This document shows positions 19,773 through 29,886 of a DNA stretch of 41,216 bases, in pieces. Made by a program: the position numbers and the translations under genes. This DNA comes from an uncultured Clostridia bacterium (GTDB lineage Bacteria; Bacillota; Clostridia; TANB77; CAG-508): the NCBI GenBank assembly GCA_947628735.1, contig CANRAY010000013.1, forward strand, positions 1 through 41,216, in the 5' to 3' direction. How positions within the stretch are numbered: the first letter of the stretch is position 1; the number at the start of each line of letters is the position of its first letter. The notes below the pieces were generated by a model, which saw only the letters and a program-made list of their open reading frames with translations, did no database searches and had not been told where the DNA came from.

Positions 19773-22196
19773 ATGTCATACGATTTTAAATCCGTAGAAA
19801 AAAAATGGCAAGAAAAATGGTATCAAGAAGGTACTTTTAATGCAGAAGAAAATAGTTCAAAAAAGAAATGGTATGGTCTAATTGAATTTCCTTACCCATC
19901 TGGACAAGGACTTCATGTAGGACATCCTAGGAGCTATACAGCTCTAGACATTATAGCTAGGAAGAAAAGAATGCAAGGATATAATGTTTTATATCCAATT
20001 GGATTTGATGCTTTTGGACTTCCAGCTGAAAATTATGCAATAAAAAATCATATTCACCCTAAAATTACAACTGAAAAAAATATTGATCACTTTAGAAATC
20101 AATTAAAAGCCCTAGGCTTTTCATTTGATTGGTCAAGAGAAATTAACACAACAGATCCAGAATATTATAAATGGACTCAATGGATCTTTCTTCAATTATA
20201 CAAACATGGTTTAGCATATAAAGCAACTATGCCAATCAACTTCTGTACTGGTTGTAAGGTAGGTCTTGCAAACGAAGAAGTTGTTAATGGTGTTTGCGAA
20301 AGATGTGGTAGCCCTGTTGTTCAAAAAGAAAAAAGTCAATGGATGTTAAAAATTACTCAATATGCACAAAGATTAATTGACGATTTAGATGATGTCGATT
20401 ATCTTGATAAAATTAAAGCACAACAAAGAAATTGGATTGGTAGAAGTGAAGGTGCAGAAGTAAAATTTGCGTTAGATGGTACAGATGATTTTCTAGAAGT
20501 ATATACCACAAGACCAGATACTCTATTTGGAGCTACTTATATGGTAGTTGCTCCTGAACATCCTTTCATTGAAAAATACGCTAACAAAATTACAAACTTA
20601 TCAGAAGTTCAAAATTACAAAGAACAAGCTGCTTTAAAATCAGATTTTGAACGTTCTGAATTAAATAAAGAAAAAACTGGTGTAGAAATTAAAGGTTTAA
20701 AAGCAATTAATCCTGTAAATGGTGAAAAAATACCAATTTGGGTATCAGACTATGTTTTAATTACATATGGAACAGGTGCTATTATGGCTGTTCCTGCTCA
20801 TGATGACCGTGATTATGAATTTGCTACAAAATTTAATCTTCCAATTGTTCAAGTAGTAAGTCCTATCTCTAATGATGTTCCTTGTGATCTTTCAAAAGAA
20901 GCATTCACAGATGTTGAAGATGGTTTCTTAGTAAACTCAGATTTCTTAGACGGATTATCTGTAACAGATGCTAAAGCAAAAATAATAGACTTTCTTGAAA
21001 CAAGAGGAATCGGAAAAAAGAAAGTAAATTATAAATTACGTGATTGGGTATTTTCAAGACAACGTTACTGGGGAGAACCAATTCCTATGGTATATTGTGA
21101 AAAATGCGGATGGGTACCACTTCCAGAAGAAAGTTTACCTCTTGTTCTACCTGATATTGAAGATTATGAGCCTAGTGAAAATGGAGAATCTCCTCTTGCA
21201 AAATTAGAAAGTTGGATTAATACAACATGTCCTCATTGTGGTGGACCTGCACGTAGAGAAACTGATACAATGCCTCAATGGGCTGGTTCTTCATGGTATT
21301 ATTTACGTTACATGGATGCACATAACAAAGATGCACTTGCTTCAAAAGAAGCATTAGAATACTGGTCACCTGTTGATTGGTATAATGGTGGTATGGAGCA
21401 TACAACACTACATTTACTATATTCAAGATTCTGGCATAAATTCTTATATGACATCGGCGTTGTTCCAACAAAAGAGCCATATCATAAACGTACTTCACAT
21501 GGTATGATTTTAGGAACAAACGGAGAGAAAATGTCTAAATCTAAAGGAAATGTTATCAACCCAGATGATATCGTAGAAGAATTTGGTGCAGACACATTCC
21601 GTGTATATGAAATGTTTATGGGACCATTTGATCAAACCGCTCCATGGTCTATGGAAAGTATCCGTGGATGTGGAAAATTCTTAGACCGTGTATGGAATCT
21701 TCAAGATATGCTAACAGAAGGAGATTCATACTCTCCTAAATTTGAAAAAATGATGCATAAAGCAATTAAAAAAGTATCAAATGACATTGAAGAAATGAAA
21801 TTTAATACTGCTGTTAGTACTTTCATGAGTATGGTAAATGAATTTTATAAAGAAAAACAAATAAACACTGCAGAATTTAAAACATTACTACAATTATTAA
21901 ACCCATTTGCTCCACATATGACAGAAGAATTGTATAGCAAATTATCTAATACAACAATTGCTGAAACTCCATGGCCTAAATATGATGAAGCAAAAACAAT
22001 TGATGATGAAATTGAAATACCAATTCAAATAAATGGAAAAGTAAAAGCTACAATTCCAATTGTTTTAAATTCATCAGAAGAAGATGTAAAATCAATTGTT
22101 CACCAAAACGAATCTGTTCAAAAACAATTAGAAGGAAAAGAAATTGTAAAAGAAATATATGTTAAAAACAAAATTTATAATATTGTTATAAAATAA
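19773..22196 (+). CDS. leuS: Leucyl-tRNA synthetase
   Basis: [63 protein letters not shown]. Confidence 0.98.
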   Translation: MSYDFKSVEKKWQEKWYQEGTFNAEENSSKKKWYGLIEFPYPSGQGLHVGHPRSYTALDIIARKKRMQGYNVLYPIGFDAFGLPAENYAIKNHIHPKITTEKNIDHFRNQLKALGFSFDWSREINTTDPEYYKWTQWIFLQLYKHGLAYKATMPINFCTGCKVGLANEEVVNGVCERCGSPVVQKEKSQWMLKITQYAQRLIDDLDDVDYLDKIKAQQRNWIGRSEGAEVKFALDGTDDFLEVYTTRPDTLFGATYMVVAPEHPFIEKYANKITNLSEVQNYKEQAALKSDFERSELNKEKTGVEIKGLKAINPVNGEKIPIWVSDYVLITYGTGAIMAVPAHDDRDYEFATKFNLPIVQVVSPISNDVPCDLSKEAFTDVEDGFLVNSDFLDGLSVTDAKAKIIDFLETRGIGKKKVNYKLRDWVFSRQRYWGEPIPMVYCEKCGWVPLPEESLPLVLPDIEDYEPSENGESPLAKLESWINTTCPHCGGPARRETDTMPQWAGSSWYYLRYMDAHNKDALASKEALEYWSPVDWYNGGMEHTTLHLLYSRFWHKFLYDIGVVPTKEPYHKRTSHGMILGTNGEKMSKSKGNVINPDDIVEEFGADTFRVYEMFMGPFDQTAPWSMESIRGCGKFLDRVWNLQDMLTEGDSYSPKFEKMMHKAIKKVSNDIEEMKFNTAVSTFMSMVNEFYKEKQINTAEFKTLLQLLNPFAPHMTEELYSKLSNTTIAETPWPKYDEAKTIDDEIEIPIQINGKVKATIPIVLNSSEEDVKSIVHQNESVQKQLEGKEIVKEIYVKNKIYNIVIK

Positions 22197-22320
22197 ATTT
22201 CGCATTTTTCAACAATTTTCGTAACATAATTGTAATAAAAAAGTCATATGAACGTAACATTACTTTTAGTGATTTTGTTGTATAATATGAAACAGATGAT
22301 TTACTAAGGAGAAAACAATC

Positions 22321-23394
22321 ATGAGTATTGAAAAAGAACTAAGAAAAGATGGAATTGAAGTAGTTGGTACACTAGATACTCTAAGTATTAATACAATTGC
22401 TCACAGTGTAGCTGAAAAAATATGTAATGCATTTCCAGAACAAAACTTTATATTTCAAAATCTATTTATAGCATTATCTAGAATTCCTATGTATATTGCT
22501 AAAATGCCTGAAGGATATGCAGAAGCAAATTACTTCTATAAAAACTCATCTATTTATTTCAAAGCAGGAGTTTCCATAGAAGAACTAGAAAAATCAGCAG
22601 TTCATGAATTTATCCATTACCTACAAGAAATTAAAGATAAAAAAGGCAATCTTGTCAGACTTGGACTTTGTGAATACGGAGAGATACAAATTTTAGGTTT
22701 AGCACTTAATGAAGGTGCTGTACAACTAATGGCTTCAAAAGCTCTTAAACAAAAAGAAGAACTTGTAAAATATTATGGAATATCTTTTCCAACAACAAGT
22801 CCTAACTATTATCCTATCCTTTGTAATTTAGTAAAGCAAATGGCATATATTGCCGGTGAAGATGCTCTTGTTGACAGTACATTATATGGCAATGACATAT
22901 TTAAAGAAAATTTTGCAAATGCTTGTGGATTAGATGCTTTAAAAACTGTTCAACATTATTTAGATAAAATTATGAATATAGAAGAAAAAATTATTAAACT
23001 AAATCAAATATTAGTAAGTGATAATTGTGAAGGATCTAAAGCACAAAAAACATCTCAAAAAATATTAAATTGTAAAGAAAACTTAAAAAAATTATACTTT
23101 AAAACCCAAAACTTAATCTATACATCTTATTTTGATAATCAATTTACTAAAATCACCACAACAGCTGATATTGATGCTTATAGATTACGTTTATACAATT
23201 ATAAAAACTATATAGGAATTACAGATACTTACTTTACATTTAATGATTACTACATTACTAAAATGATGAATTTAGATGAAAAATATGAGAAGATACTAAA
23301 TAGCACAGCTGTAGCAGTAGTAAGTAACTCTCCTATAGCAAAGTTCTTCAGAAAAATAAAAGCTCTATTGGGTTACAATGTAGAATTAAATTAA
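22321..23394 (+). CDS. Uncharacterised protein with HExxH zinc-protease-like motif
   Basis: SAVHEFIHYLQEIKDKKGN motif; TATAAT and AAGGAG upstream. Confidence 0.6.
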   Translation: MSIEKELRKDGIEVVGTLDTLSINTIAHSVAEKICNAFPEQNFIFQNLFIALSRIPMYIAKMPEGYAEANYFYKNSSIYFKAGVSIEELEKSAVHEFIHYLQEIKDKKGNLVRLGLCEYGEIQILGLALNEGAVQLMASKALKQKEELVKYYGISFPTTSPNYYPILCNLVKQMAYIAGEDALVDSTLYGNDIFKENFANACGLDALKTVQHYLDKIMNIEEKIIKLNQILVSDNCEGSKAQKTSQKILNCKENLKKLYFKTQNLIYTSYFDNQFTKITTTADIDAYRLRLYNYKNYIGITDTYFTFNDYYITKMMNLDEKYEKILNSTAVAVVSNSPIAKFFRKIKALLGYNVELN

Positions 23395-23408
23395 AATTTT
23401 TACATATA

Positions 23409-23447
23409 AAAAAACTAAGTATTCAAAAAATACTTAGTTTTTTATTA
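23409..23447. terminator. Bidirectional terminator
   Basis: AAAAAACTAAGTATT-CAAAA-AATACTTAGTTTTTT between convergent genes. Confidence 0.85.
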
Positions 23448-23479
23448 TTTTATTTAATTTACTTTCTACACTTTAAATA

Positions 23480-25004
23480 TTAAGGAACAACAGGTCCACC
23501 AGTAGGAGGTGTAGGAAGGAGATTATTAATTAAGTTATATCCTTCGTTACGTGCATAATAACCTTCAACCATTTTTTCACCTATAGTATATACATATAAA
23601 CGTCCTGTATCTGGATCTGTTTCTGGAAGATCTGTAAAACTATATGCCCAACCATCATCTGCCGTTACTATTTTTTCCATTATAATTATATTATCTCTTA
23701 GTAATCTTACTGTAATAGATGTTGGTCGTAAACCAGCAGCATTATCATCATCGTTCCATATTTTATGTCCTTCTATTTTAATTTTTCTAGGAATTATTGT
23801 ATTTGTTATATTCATGTTAGTATCATCATAAGTAGTTGTATAATCATCAAGTGTACTCTCTCTAACTGTATAAACATATTCATTACCTTTGCTATCAAAA
23901 CGAGGTACATTTGAGAATTTAAATGTCCAGACATCTCCCGAATACTCCCAAGTTGGCTCTACATTAGGCATTAAAATCCCATTTTGATATAAATTAATTT
24001 GAATAGAGGCTGGTCTTAATCCCCTTGCATTTGATTGATCAGTCCATATTTTCAAACCTGACACTTCTGTAGATCCTGAACCAAATTCATGAGTATTAAT
24101 TAAATTTTCTCCTTCTATTCTTGAAGTATATCCTGGAACAGGTTCTTCTTGAATTTCATATTCATACTTTTCTCCTGTATCTGAATTTGTCTCAGAAAGA
24201 GGTCCAAATGAATAATGCCAATCATTAGTAGCTGACAAAATTGCTGTTTCTGCTATTTCATTGTTACACAATAAATATACTGTCACTTGATTTGGTCTAA
24301 TACAATCAAAATTATTTCCATCTTCCCATACTTTATTTATTGGCATATATATTACTTTAGATGGTGTAATTTCTACCTGTGGCACTTTATGTCCTCTTGG
24401 TAATGTTGGTTGTGGTACTCCAACTAAGTTTGTAATACTATTTTTTATTGTTCCTCCTAAGTCATCTGGTTGTATAGTATATCCATAATGAAACTCTAGC
24501 ACTTCATCTGGTTCCATACTCTCTATTTTAAACTTTTCATCTTCTACTACAATGCTTTTTCCACCAACATTTTCTTCCTTTAAATCAATTTCTTGATTCC
24601 CAGGATAATATGTTCCACTATTAGTTACTAATTCATCAGATATTTCAATATTTTTAATTGTAACATCTCCTGTATTTTTTACTCTTATTTTGTATAAAAT
24701 TTCTTCTCCTTCAATATAATAGTCACGTCCTTCTCCCGGCTTATTATCTACAGTCTTTTCTATCTCAAAATTTGGATTATCACTTTTTATAATACTATCA
24801 ATATATTCCGAAGCTGAATTTACTAGTTCTTCATCTTGTGCCTCTGCATTTGCTTGAAAAGCTCTTGAACTTTCCGCCCTAAAAATTAATCCATTTTCTC
24901 CAAATATTATACTAATACTAATTAATGCCAAAATAATTAAAACAACTATTGTTACTACTAACGCAATTAAAGTTATGCCGCTTTTCCCTTACATTCAACT
25001 TCAT
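23480..25004 (-). CDS. Prepilin-like N-terminus + DUF11-like + three Cna_B-like domains; requires +1 frame change at CGG 24980-24978
   Basis: RBS AAGGAG and ATG at 25004 give MKLNVREK-(CGG)-HNFNCVSSNNSCFNYFGIN*. Skipping the C gives MKLNVREK-GITLIALVVTIVVLIILALISISIIFGENGLI, then the 483-aa ORF. Confidence 0.75.
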
Positions 25005-25101
25005 CTTATGTTCTCCTTTCAATATATTTGCTATAATTATAGCTTATTTAAATTCTATTTTTCAAGCCTTTCAAGTATTTTAAATTATTTCATCTTTTCA
25101 C

Positions 25102-26364
25102 TTACTTTAAATTTTGAATTATAGCCTTTGCAGCCTCTCTTCCAGAATAAGCAGCCCATGCAACTGTTGCCTTTTGTCCAATTAAGTCCCCTCCTGCATA
25201 TACTTTTGGATGAGAAGTTTTATAATTCTCATCTACTTTAATATAGCCATTTTGATTTAATTCTAATCCCAGTTTATCTACAACTTCTCTGTCAGGATTT
25301 GATCCAACAGCCATAACAACATAATCAATATCAATAAAGTAATTGCTATTTTCTATATCTACAGGAACTTCTCTGTCCTCTCCCTCTTTCTTTACAAGCT
25401 CTGTCTTTATACATTCTATTTTCTCTACTTTTTCACTTCCTATAATTTGAACAATATTATTTTGAAATAAGAAATTAATTCCTTCTTTCTTAGCCTCTTC
25501 TATTTCTTTCTTTTCTGCAGGCATTTGCTTTTCTGCTCTTCTATAAATAATATTAACTTCATCTGCACCTAAACGCTTAATTGTTCTAGCACAGTCCATT
25601 GCTACATTTCCTCCACCTATAACTGCAACTTTTTTTCCAGTATAATCAGGGTGATTTCCATTTTCTAATAAAGAATTGCCACCATATACCCCATTTAATT
25701 CTTCACCCAGTATATTCATTTTTCCTGGTATATTAGCTCCAATTCCAAGAAATACGACATCATATTCATTACATAAAGTTTCTAATTCAATATTACTTCT
25801 TAATTTTAAATTTGTTTTTACTTTAATTCCTAAACTCAAAATTTGCTGAATTGTATCATCTAAAATTGTTTTTGGAAGACGAAAATCTGGAATACCGTAT
25901 CTTAAAATTCCACCTAAATCTTCCATTTTTTCATAAATAGTAACATTAGCCCCTACTCGCGCTAAAAAAGCACTACAATTCAAACTCGCAGGTCCACTTC
26001 CTATTACCGCAATCTTTTTTCCTTTTAATTCATCAGTTTTTATAATTTCTTTATAATATCCATTTTTCAATGCAACATCAAATACATAAGCTTCAAGCTC
26101 CCCTATATTTACAGGATCACCTTTTATTCCCCTTACGCAACTACCCTGACATTGCTTTTCATGAGGACAAATTCTGCCACACACAGCTCCAAGCATTGTT
26201 GTATTTAATAAAATTTGATATGCTTTCTTTATATCTCCTTCTTTTACAGCTTGAATAAAAGTTGGTATATCATTAGATAGTGGACAACCCTTTTCACTAC
26301 AAGGTTTTACCTTACAATTTAAGCAATAATCTACATACTCTTTAACACGTTCTTTTTCTAACAT
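25102..26364 (-). CDS. NAD(P)-dependent oxidoreductase, glutamate synthase small-subunit-like
   Basis: N-terminal Cys motifs YCLNCKVKPCSEKGCPLSNDIP, GRICPHEKQCQGSCVRG; FAD/NAD motifs VIGSGPASLNCSAFLARVGANVTIYEK, VIGGGNVAMDCART. Confidence 0.9.
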   Translation of the reverse strand: MLEKERVKEYVDYCLNCKVKPCSEKGCPLSNDIPTFIQAVKEGDIKKAYQILLNTTMLGAVCGRICPHEKQCQGSCVRGIKGDPVNIGELEAYVFDVALKNGYYKEIIKTDELKGKKIAVIGSGPASLNCSAFLARVGANVTIYEKMEDLGGILRYGIPDFRLPKTILDDTIQQILSLGIKVKTNLKLRSNIELETLCNEYDVVFLGIGANIPGKMNILGEELNGVYGGNSLLENGNHPDYTGKKVAVIGGGNVAMDCARTIKRLGADEVNIIYRRAEKQMPAEKKEIEEAKKEGINFLFQNNIVQIIGSEKVEKIECIKTELVKKEGEDREVPVDIENSNYFIDIDYVVMAVGSNPDREVVDKLGLELNQNGYIKVDENYKTSHPKVYAGGDLIGQKATVAWAAYSGREAAKAIIQNLK

Positions 26365-26392
26365 TTCAAGTACCTCTTTTTCTTATTCGAAT

Positions 26393-26959
26393 TTAATCAT
26401 TATTTTTCATTTCATCATACTTGATTACAACTTGTTTTAAGTCTTTCCAAAACTCAATTTTCTTTGTTTCGTCACGAAGCAATGCCGCAGGATGCCATGT
26501 AGGCATATACCAAATCCCTTTTCTTTCTATCCAATTTCCTCGTGTAGCTGTAATCCCATATTCTTTTCCCAAAATATTTTTCAAAGCAGTACTACCTAAT
26601 AGTACAATGATTTTAGGTTTTACTAAGATAACTTGATTTCTTAAATAATCTAAACAAGCTTCTGCCTCATCTTCTTCTGGAACTCTGTTAGCTGGTGGTC
26701 TACATTTTACAATATTAGCAATATATATTTTTCCTCTATCAATTCCTAAGCCATCAAAAGCTTTATTCATTAATTGTCCTGCTTTTCCAACAAAAGGAAT
26801 ACCTTGCTTATCTTCATCTGCTCCAGGACCTTCTCCTATCATCATAATATCTGCTTTTCTATTTCCTACTCCAAATACAATATTAATGCGGTTTTTACAT
26901 AATTTACATTTATTACAATTTTGAATACTATCCTCTAATTCTTCCCAATTATCATACAT
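26393..26959 (-). CDS. Type-4 (Fe-S) uracil-DNA glycosylase
   Basis: CNKCKLCKNRINIVFGVGNRKADIMMIGEGPGADEDKQGIPFVGKAGQLM; WHPAALLR. Confidence 0.92.
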   Translation of the reverse strand: MYDNWEELEDSIQNCNKCKLCKNRINIVFGVGNRKADIMMIGEGPGADEDKQGIPFVGKAGQLMNKAFDGLGIDRGKIYIANIVKCRPPANRVPEEDEAEACLDYLRNQVILVKPKIIVLLGSTALKNILGKEYGITATRGNWIERKGIWYMPTWHPAALLRDETKKIEFWKDLKQVVIKYDEMKNND

Positions 26960-26967
26960 ACTCTACA

Positions 26968-26990
26968 CCTTATTTTCTTCCAAAATTATA
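26968..26990 (+). repeat. 23-bp direct repeat, copy 1
   Basis: CCTTATTTTCTTCCAAAATTATA, identical to 27131-27153. Confidence 0.9.
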
Positions 26991-26991
26991 A

Positions 26992-27020
26992 TTGACATTA
27001 TTTTTTTAATATTATATAAT
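26992..27020 (+). promoter_or_regulatory. Perfect consensus sigma70 promoter
   Basis: TTGACA 26992-26997, 17-nt spacer, TATAAT 27015-27020. Confidence 0.8.
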
Positions 27021-27026
27021 ATTAAG

Positions 27027-27119
27027 AGAAAATAAGGAACCACAAAAAGTGGTTTGCCAGTTAATTTATTTAAAGTAAAAACACATCTCTAACTGCCAGG
27101 CAGAGATGTGTTTTTTTCA
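27027..27119 (+). ncRNA. Candidate small structured RNA with terminator
   Basis: Hairpin AACCAC-AAAAA-GTGGTT; CAGTTA able to pair with TAACTG in the loop of ACACATCTCT...AGAGATGTGT-TTTTTT. Confidence 0.55.
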
Positions 27120-27130
27120 CATTCTGCTCT

Positions 27131-27153
27131 CCTTATTTTCTTCCAAAATTATA
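27131..27153 (+). repeat. 23-bp direct repeat, copy 2
   Basis: CCTTATTTTCTTCCAAAATTATA, identical to 26968-26990. Confidence 0.9.
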
Positions 27154-27176
27154 CAATTTTACCTCTTAGATGTCAA
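27148..27176 (-). promoter_or_regulatory. Perfect consensus sigma70 promoter, minus strand
   Basis: Minus strand TTGACA (27176-27171), 17-nt spacer, TATAAT (27153-27148), directed toward UDG and antisense to the candidate RNA. Confidence 0.75.
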
Positions 27177-27200
27177 TTGTTTTTCGAACATTTTTTCGCT

Positions 27201-28109
27201 TTAGTCCATAATTTTTTCAATTAATTCAATTGGTTGTGCTTTTTGCGTATCTATTCTTGCTTTTCCTCCAACAGGTATTACAATTTTTCTGTCAGTATGA
27301 CCAAAATTATTTGACTTAATTATTGGAAAATCATAATCCTTTCCCAAAACATCTAATAAAATTTTTTCTAAAGCAACACTTCCATCATAATTTCCAACCC
27401 AAATTCCCTTTACTTTTTGAAATACATTATTTTGCTTCATATGGTATAAATAATTTGATACTAATTCTGGTGGCGTTTCTAAACATAACTCTTCTATAAA
27501 TAAAATTTTATCTGTAAAATCAATACTATAGTTGCCACAACACATTTCACTTGTTAAACTTAAATTTCCACCAACTAATTTTCCCTCAGCTTTTCCGGAT
27601 TTTATTACATTAAATTTATCATCAGTCATTCCTAAAGTTAAACTTCCTTCTACAAATCTATCCATTACTGCTTTATATCCATATTCTGTTTCCCAATTTG
27701 TTAATGCTTTAAAAGTTGCTCCGTTAAAAGTAATTATTCCAGTCTTTGCATATATTACATTTTCTAATGAAGTACTATCACTAAAACCGCATAATGGTTT
27801 TGGATTTGATTTTATTAAATCATAATCTAAATATTCAAATGTACTATTAGAATTAAAACCTCCACTCACACAAAAAATAACTTTTACTTCTTTATTTGCA
27901 AACATTTCATTAATATCTTCTGCCTTTTCTTGTGGTGTACAGCTATATCCTAATGTATTATTAAAAACATTCTTTCCAAATTTAATATGAAATCCTGCGC
28001 TTTCCATTAACAATACAGACTGATTAATTATTTCTAAATCATCTTTTTCTATTGGAGATGATGGGGCAATAACACCAATGGTATCTCCTTTTTTTAATTT
28101 TTCAAACAT
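27201..28109 (-). CDS. LD-carboxypeptidase (S66 family)
   Basis: MFEKLKKGDTIGVIAPSSPIEKDDLE; GGFNSNSTFEYLDYDLIKSNPKPLCGFSDSTSL. Confidence 0.9.
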   Translation of the reverse strand: MFEKLKKGDTIGVIAPSSPIEKDDLEIINQSVLLMESAGFHIKFGKNVFNNTLGYSCTPQEKAEDINEMFANKEVKVIFCVSGGFNSNSTFEYLDYDLIKSNPKPLCGFSDSTSLENVIYAKTGIITFNGATFKALTNWETEYGYKAVMDRFVEGSLTLGMTDDKFNVIKSGKAEGKLVGGNLSLTSEMCCGNYSIDFTDKILFIEELCLETPPELVSNYLYHMKQNNVFQKVKGIWVGNYDGSVALEKILLDVLGKDYDFPIIKSNNFGHTDRKIVIPVGGKARIDTQKAQPIELIEKIMD

Positions 28110-28256
28110 TTGCTTAACTCCTTATTCTTTATATTAATATTTTACTAAATTCCCTCATATTTTTCAATTACTTATAATTCTTTTTACAATTTTCATTGAC
28201 TATCAAAATAACTTTATTTATAATCAATTTTGATAAAAAATATATGGAGTAATTTT

Positions 28257-29843
28257 ATGTTAGAAAAAATTGAAAAATATCACATTCCAATACTAGTTAT
28301 AATATTGCTAATTGCTTTTCTTTCTAGATTTATTGGAATTACAGAATTACCAGCAGGAATGCATGAAGATGAAGCTGGATTAGCATATGATGCTTACAGC
28401 ATCTCTGAATATGGAGTAGATCGTTACCTAAATCATTTTCCAGTCTATTTTATCAATTTTAGTGGCGGTCAAAGTGCTTTATACATTTATATATTAGCAA
28501 TATTCATTAAAATATTTGGATTTAATTTATTTGTAATAAGATTACCATCACTTATTCTTAGTATGTTAGCTATTCTTGCCTCCTATTTCATTGTTAAAAA
28601 ACTAGGAGGAACTAAATTAGCACTACTATTTACCTTTTTACTTAGCATTTATCCTTGGCATATAATGCAATCTAGATGGGCTTTGGATTGTAATCTTTTA
28701 AGCAGTTTCATTGCTTTTGATATATTTTCACTATTATATAGTTCTAAGCCTTGGCATTATATTATAACAGGAATTGTGTGTGGACTTACATTCTACACTT
28801 ATGCTTTATCGTATATGATGCTCCCTGCTATTTTATTTGTAGTAATTATCTATTTATTGTATATAAAAAAGATAACAATAAAAAATGTTTTAATAATGTT
28901 TATTCCTATTTTTCTTTTAGGACTACCGTTATTAATGGTTCAGTTAATTAATATGCTAGGATATGAAACCACTGACTTAGGATTTATAAGTTTTCCACGC
29001 TTATTCACTTATCGAACACAAGAATTTTCTTTTTCTAACATATTCTATAATTTAAACTTAAATAATTCTAACAGCCTTCTTCGTATATTAATTGGTAATA
29101 ATTCTGAAACAACATCTACACTATTCGATCCAACTTATTTATTATTAATTCCATTTATTTTATATGGTTTATGGATCGCAATAAAGCAATTTATATCAGA
29201 TATAAAAAATAAAGAACTAAGCATTACAAGTATACTTTTCTTACAATTTACTGCCGTTTTTATATGCCTATTATTGATAAATAACTTACAATTACACAAA
29301 TTACAAGCTTTACTAATACCATATATATTCTTTGCAGCACTAAGTTTAATAAAAATAATGCAAAAATCTAATATCCTTTTCATTACAATTGTTATTATTC
29401 TTATTATTCACTTTGGATTATTTATGTATTATTACTGCTCAATGTTTAACTCACAAAATAGTATTGCATTTAACAATGACTTAATTTCATTAGTAAATTA
29501 TATTGATAGTAAAAATGAATATCAGGATAAAAAAGTACATATCGAATCAGATGCCATTCAACAATACATTTATGTACTATTAGCAGAAAAAACTTCTCCT
29601 TATGATTTTGCTTCAACTTCGCAATTAGCTGAATTAGGATATAATTATTTTGAAGTTTTAGGTTTTGGTAGATATTCTTTCATGTATTATGATGAAATAA
29701 ATTCTGATACTATATATGTTATAGAAGATAAAAACGCATTTAGACAAAAAGCTGCTGATGCTTTAAAAGAAAAACTAGAACAAGAACATTTTGAAAAAGA
29801 AAACTGGAATGGCTTTAGTATTTACTATAAATCTACAAATTAA
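28257..29843 (+). CDS. Membrane glycosyltransferase, PMT/ArnT-like
   Basis: Multi-TM; N-terminal GMHEDEAGLAYDAYSISEYGVDRYLNHFPVYFINFSGGQSALYIY. Confidence 0.7.
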   Translation: MLEKIEKYHIPILVIILLIAFLSRFIGITELPAGMHEDEAGLAYDAYSISEYGVDRYLNHFPVYFINFSGGQSALYIYILAIFIKIFGFNLFVIRLPSLILSMLAILASYFIVKKLGGTKLALLFTFLLSIYPWHIMQSRWALDCNLLSSFIAFDIFSLLYSSKPWHYIITGIVCGLTFYTYALSYMMLPAILFVVIIYLLYIKKITIKNVLIMFIPIFLLGLPLLMVQLINMLGYETTDLGFISFPRLFTYRTQEFSFSNIFYNLNLNNSNSLLRILIGNNSETTSTLFDPTYLLLIPFILYGLWIAIKQFISDIKNKELSITSILFLQFTAVFICLLLINNLQLHKLQALLIPYIFFAALSLIKIMQKSNILFITIVIILIIHFGLFMYYYCSMFNSQNSIAFNNDLISLVNYIDSKNEYQDKKVHIESDAIQQYIYVLLAEKTSPYDFASTSQLAELGYNYFEVLGFGRYSFMYYDEINSDTIYVIEDKNAFRQKAADALKEKLEQEHFEKENWNGFSIYYKSTN

Positions 29844-29845
29844 TG

Positions 29846-29886
29846 CAAAAACAAGATTCTATTTATATTAGAATCTTGTTTTTATT
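29846..29886. terminator. Bidirectional terminator
   Basis: AAAAACAAGATTCTA...TAGAATCTTGTTTTT. Confidence 0.8.

Noticed and set aside
23480-24931. Annotating Cna_B 1 as a complete 483-aa CDS starting at the TTG at 24931
   Set aside because: That start lies inside the hydrophobic helix, lacks an RBS and discards the GITLIALVVT motif; the RBS-linked ATG is at 25004 in a different frame.
24978-25004. prfB-like Shine-Dalgarno-stimulated frameshift
   Set aside because: An AAGGG lies upstream of the CGG in this gene only; the DUF3800 site has no comparable element and spacing is inconsistent.
27027-27119. Known riboswitch (ZTP, fluoride, preQ1, guanidine)
   Set aside because: Conserved core motifs I remember for these classes are not recognisable, and no same-strand gene follows.
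26968-27153. CRISPR array from the 23-bp repeats
   Set aside because: Only two copies flanking a ~140-bp promoter-RNA unit; no regular spacers or cas genes.
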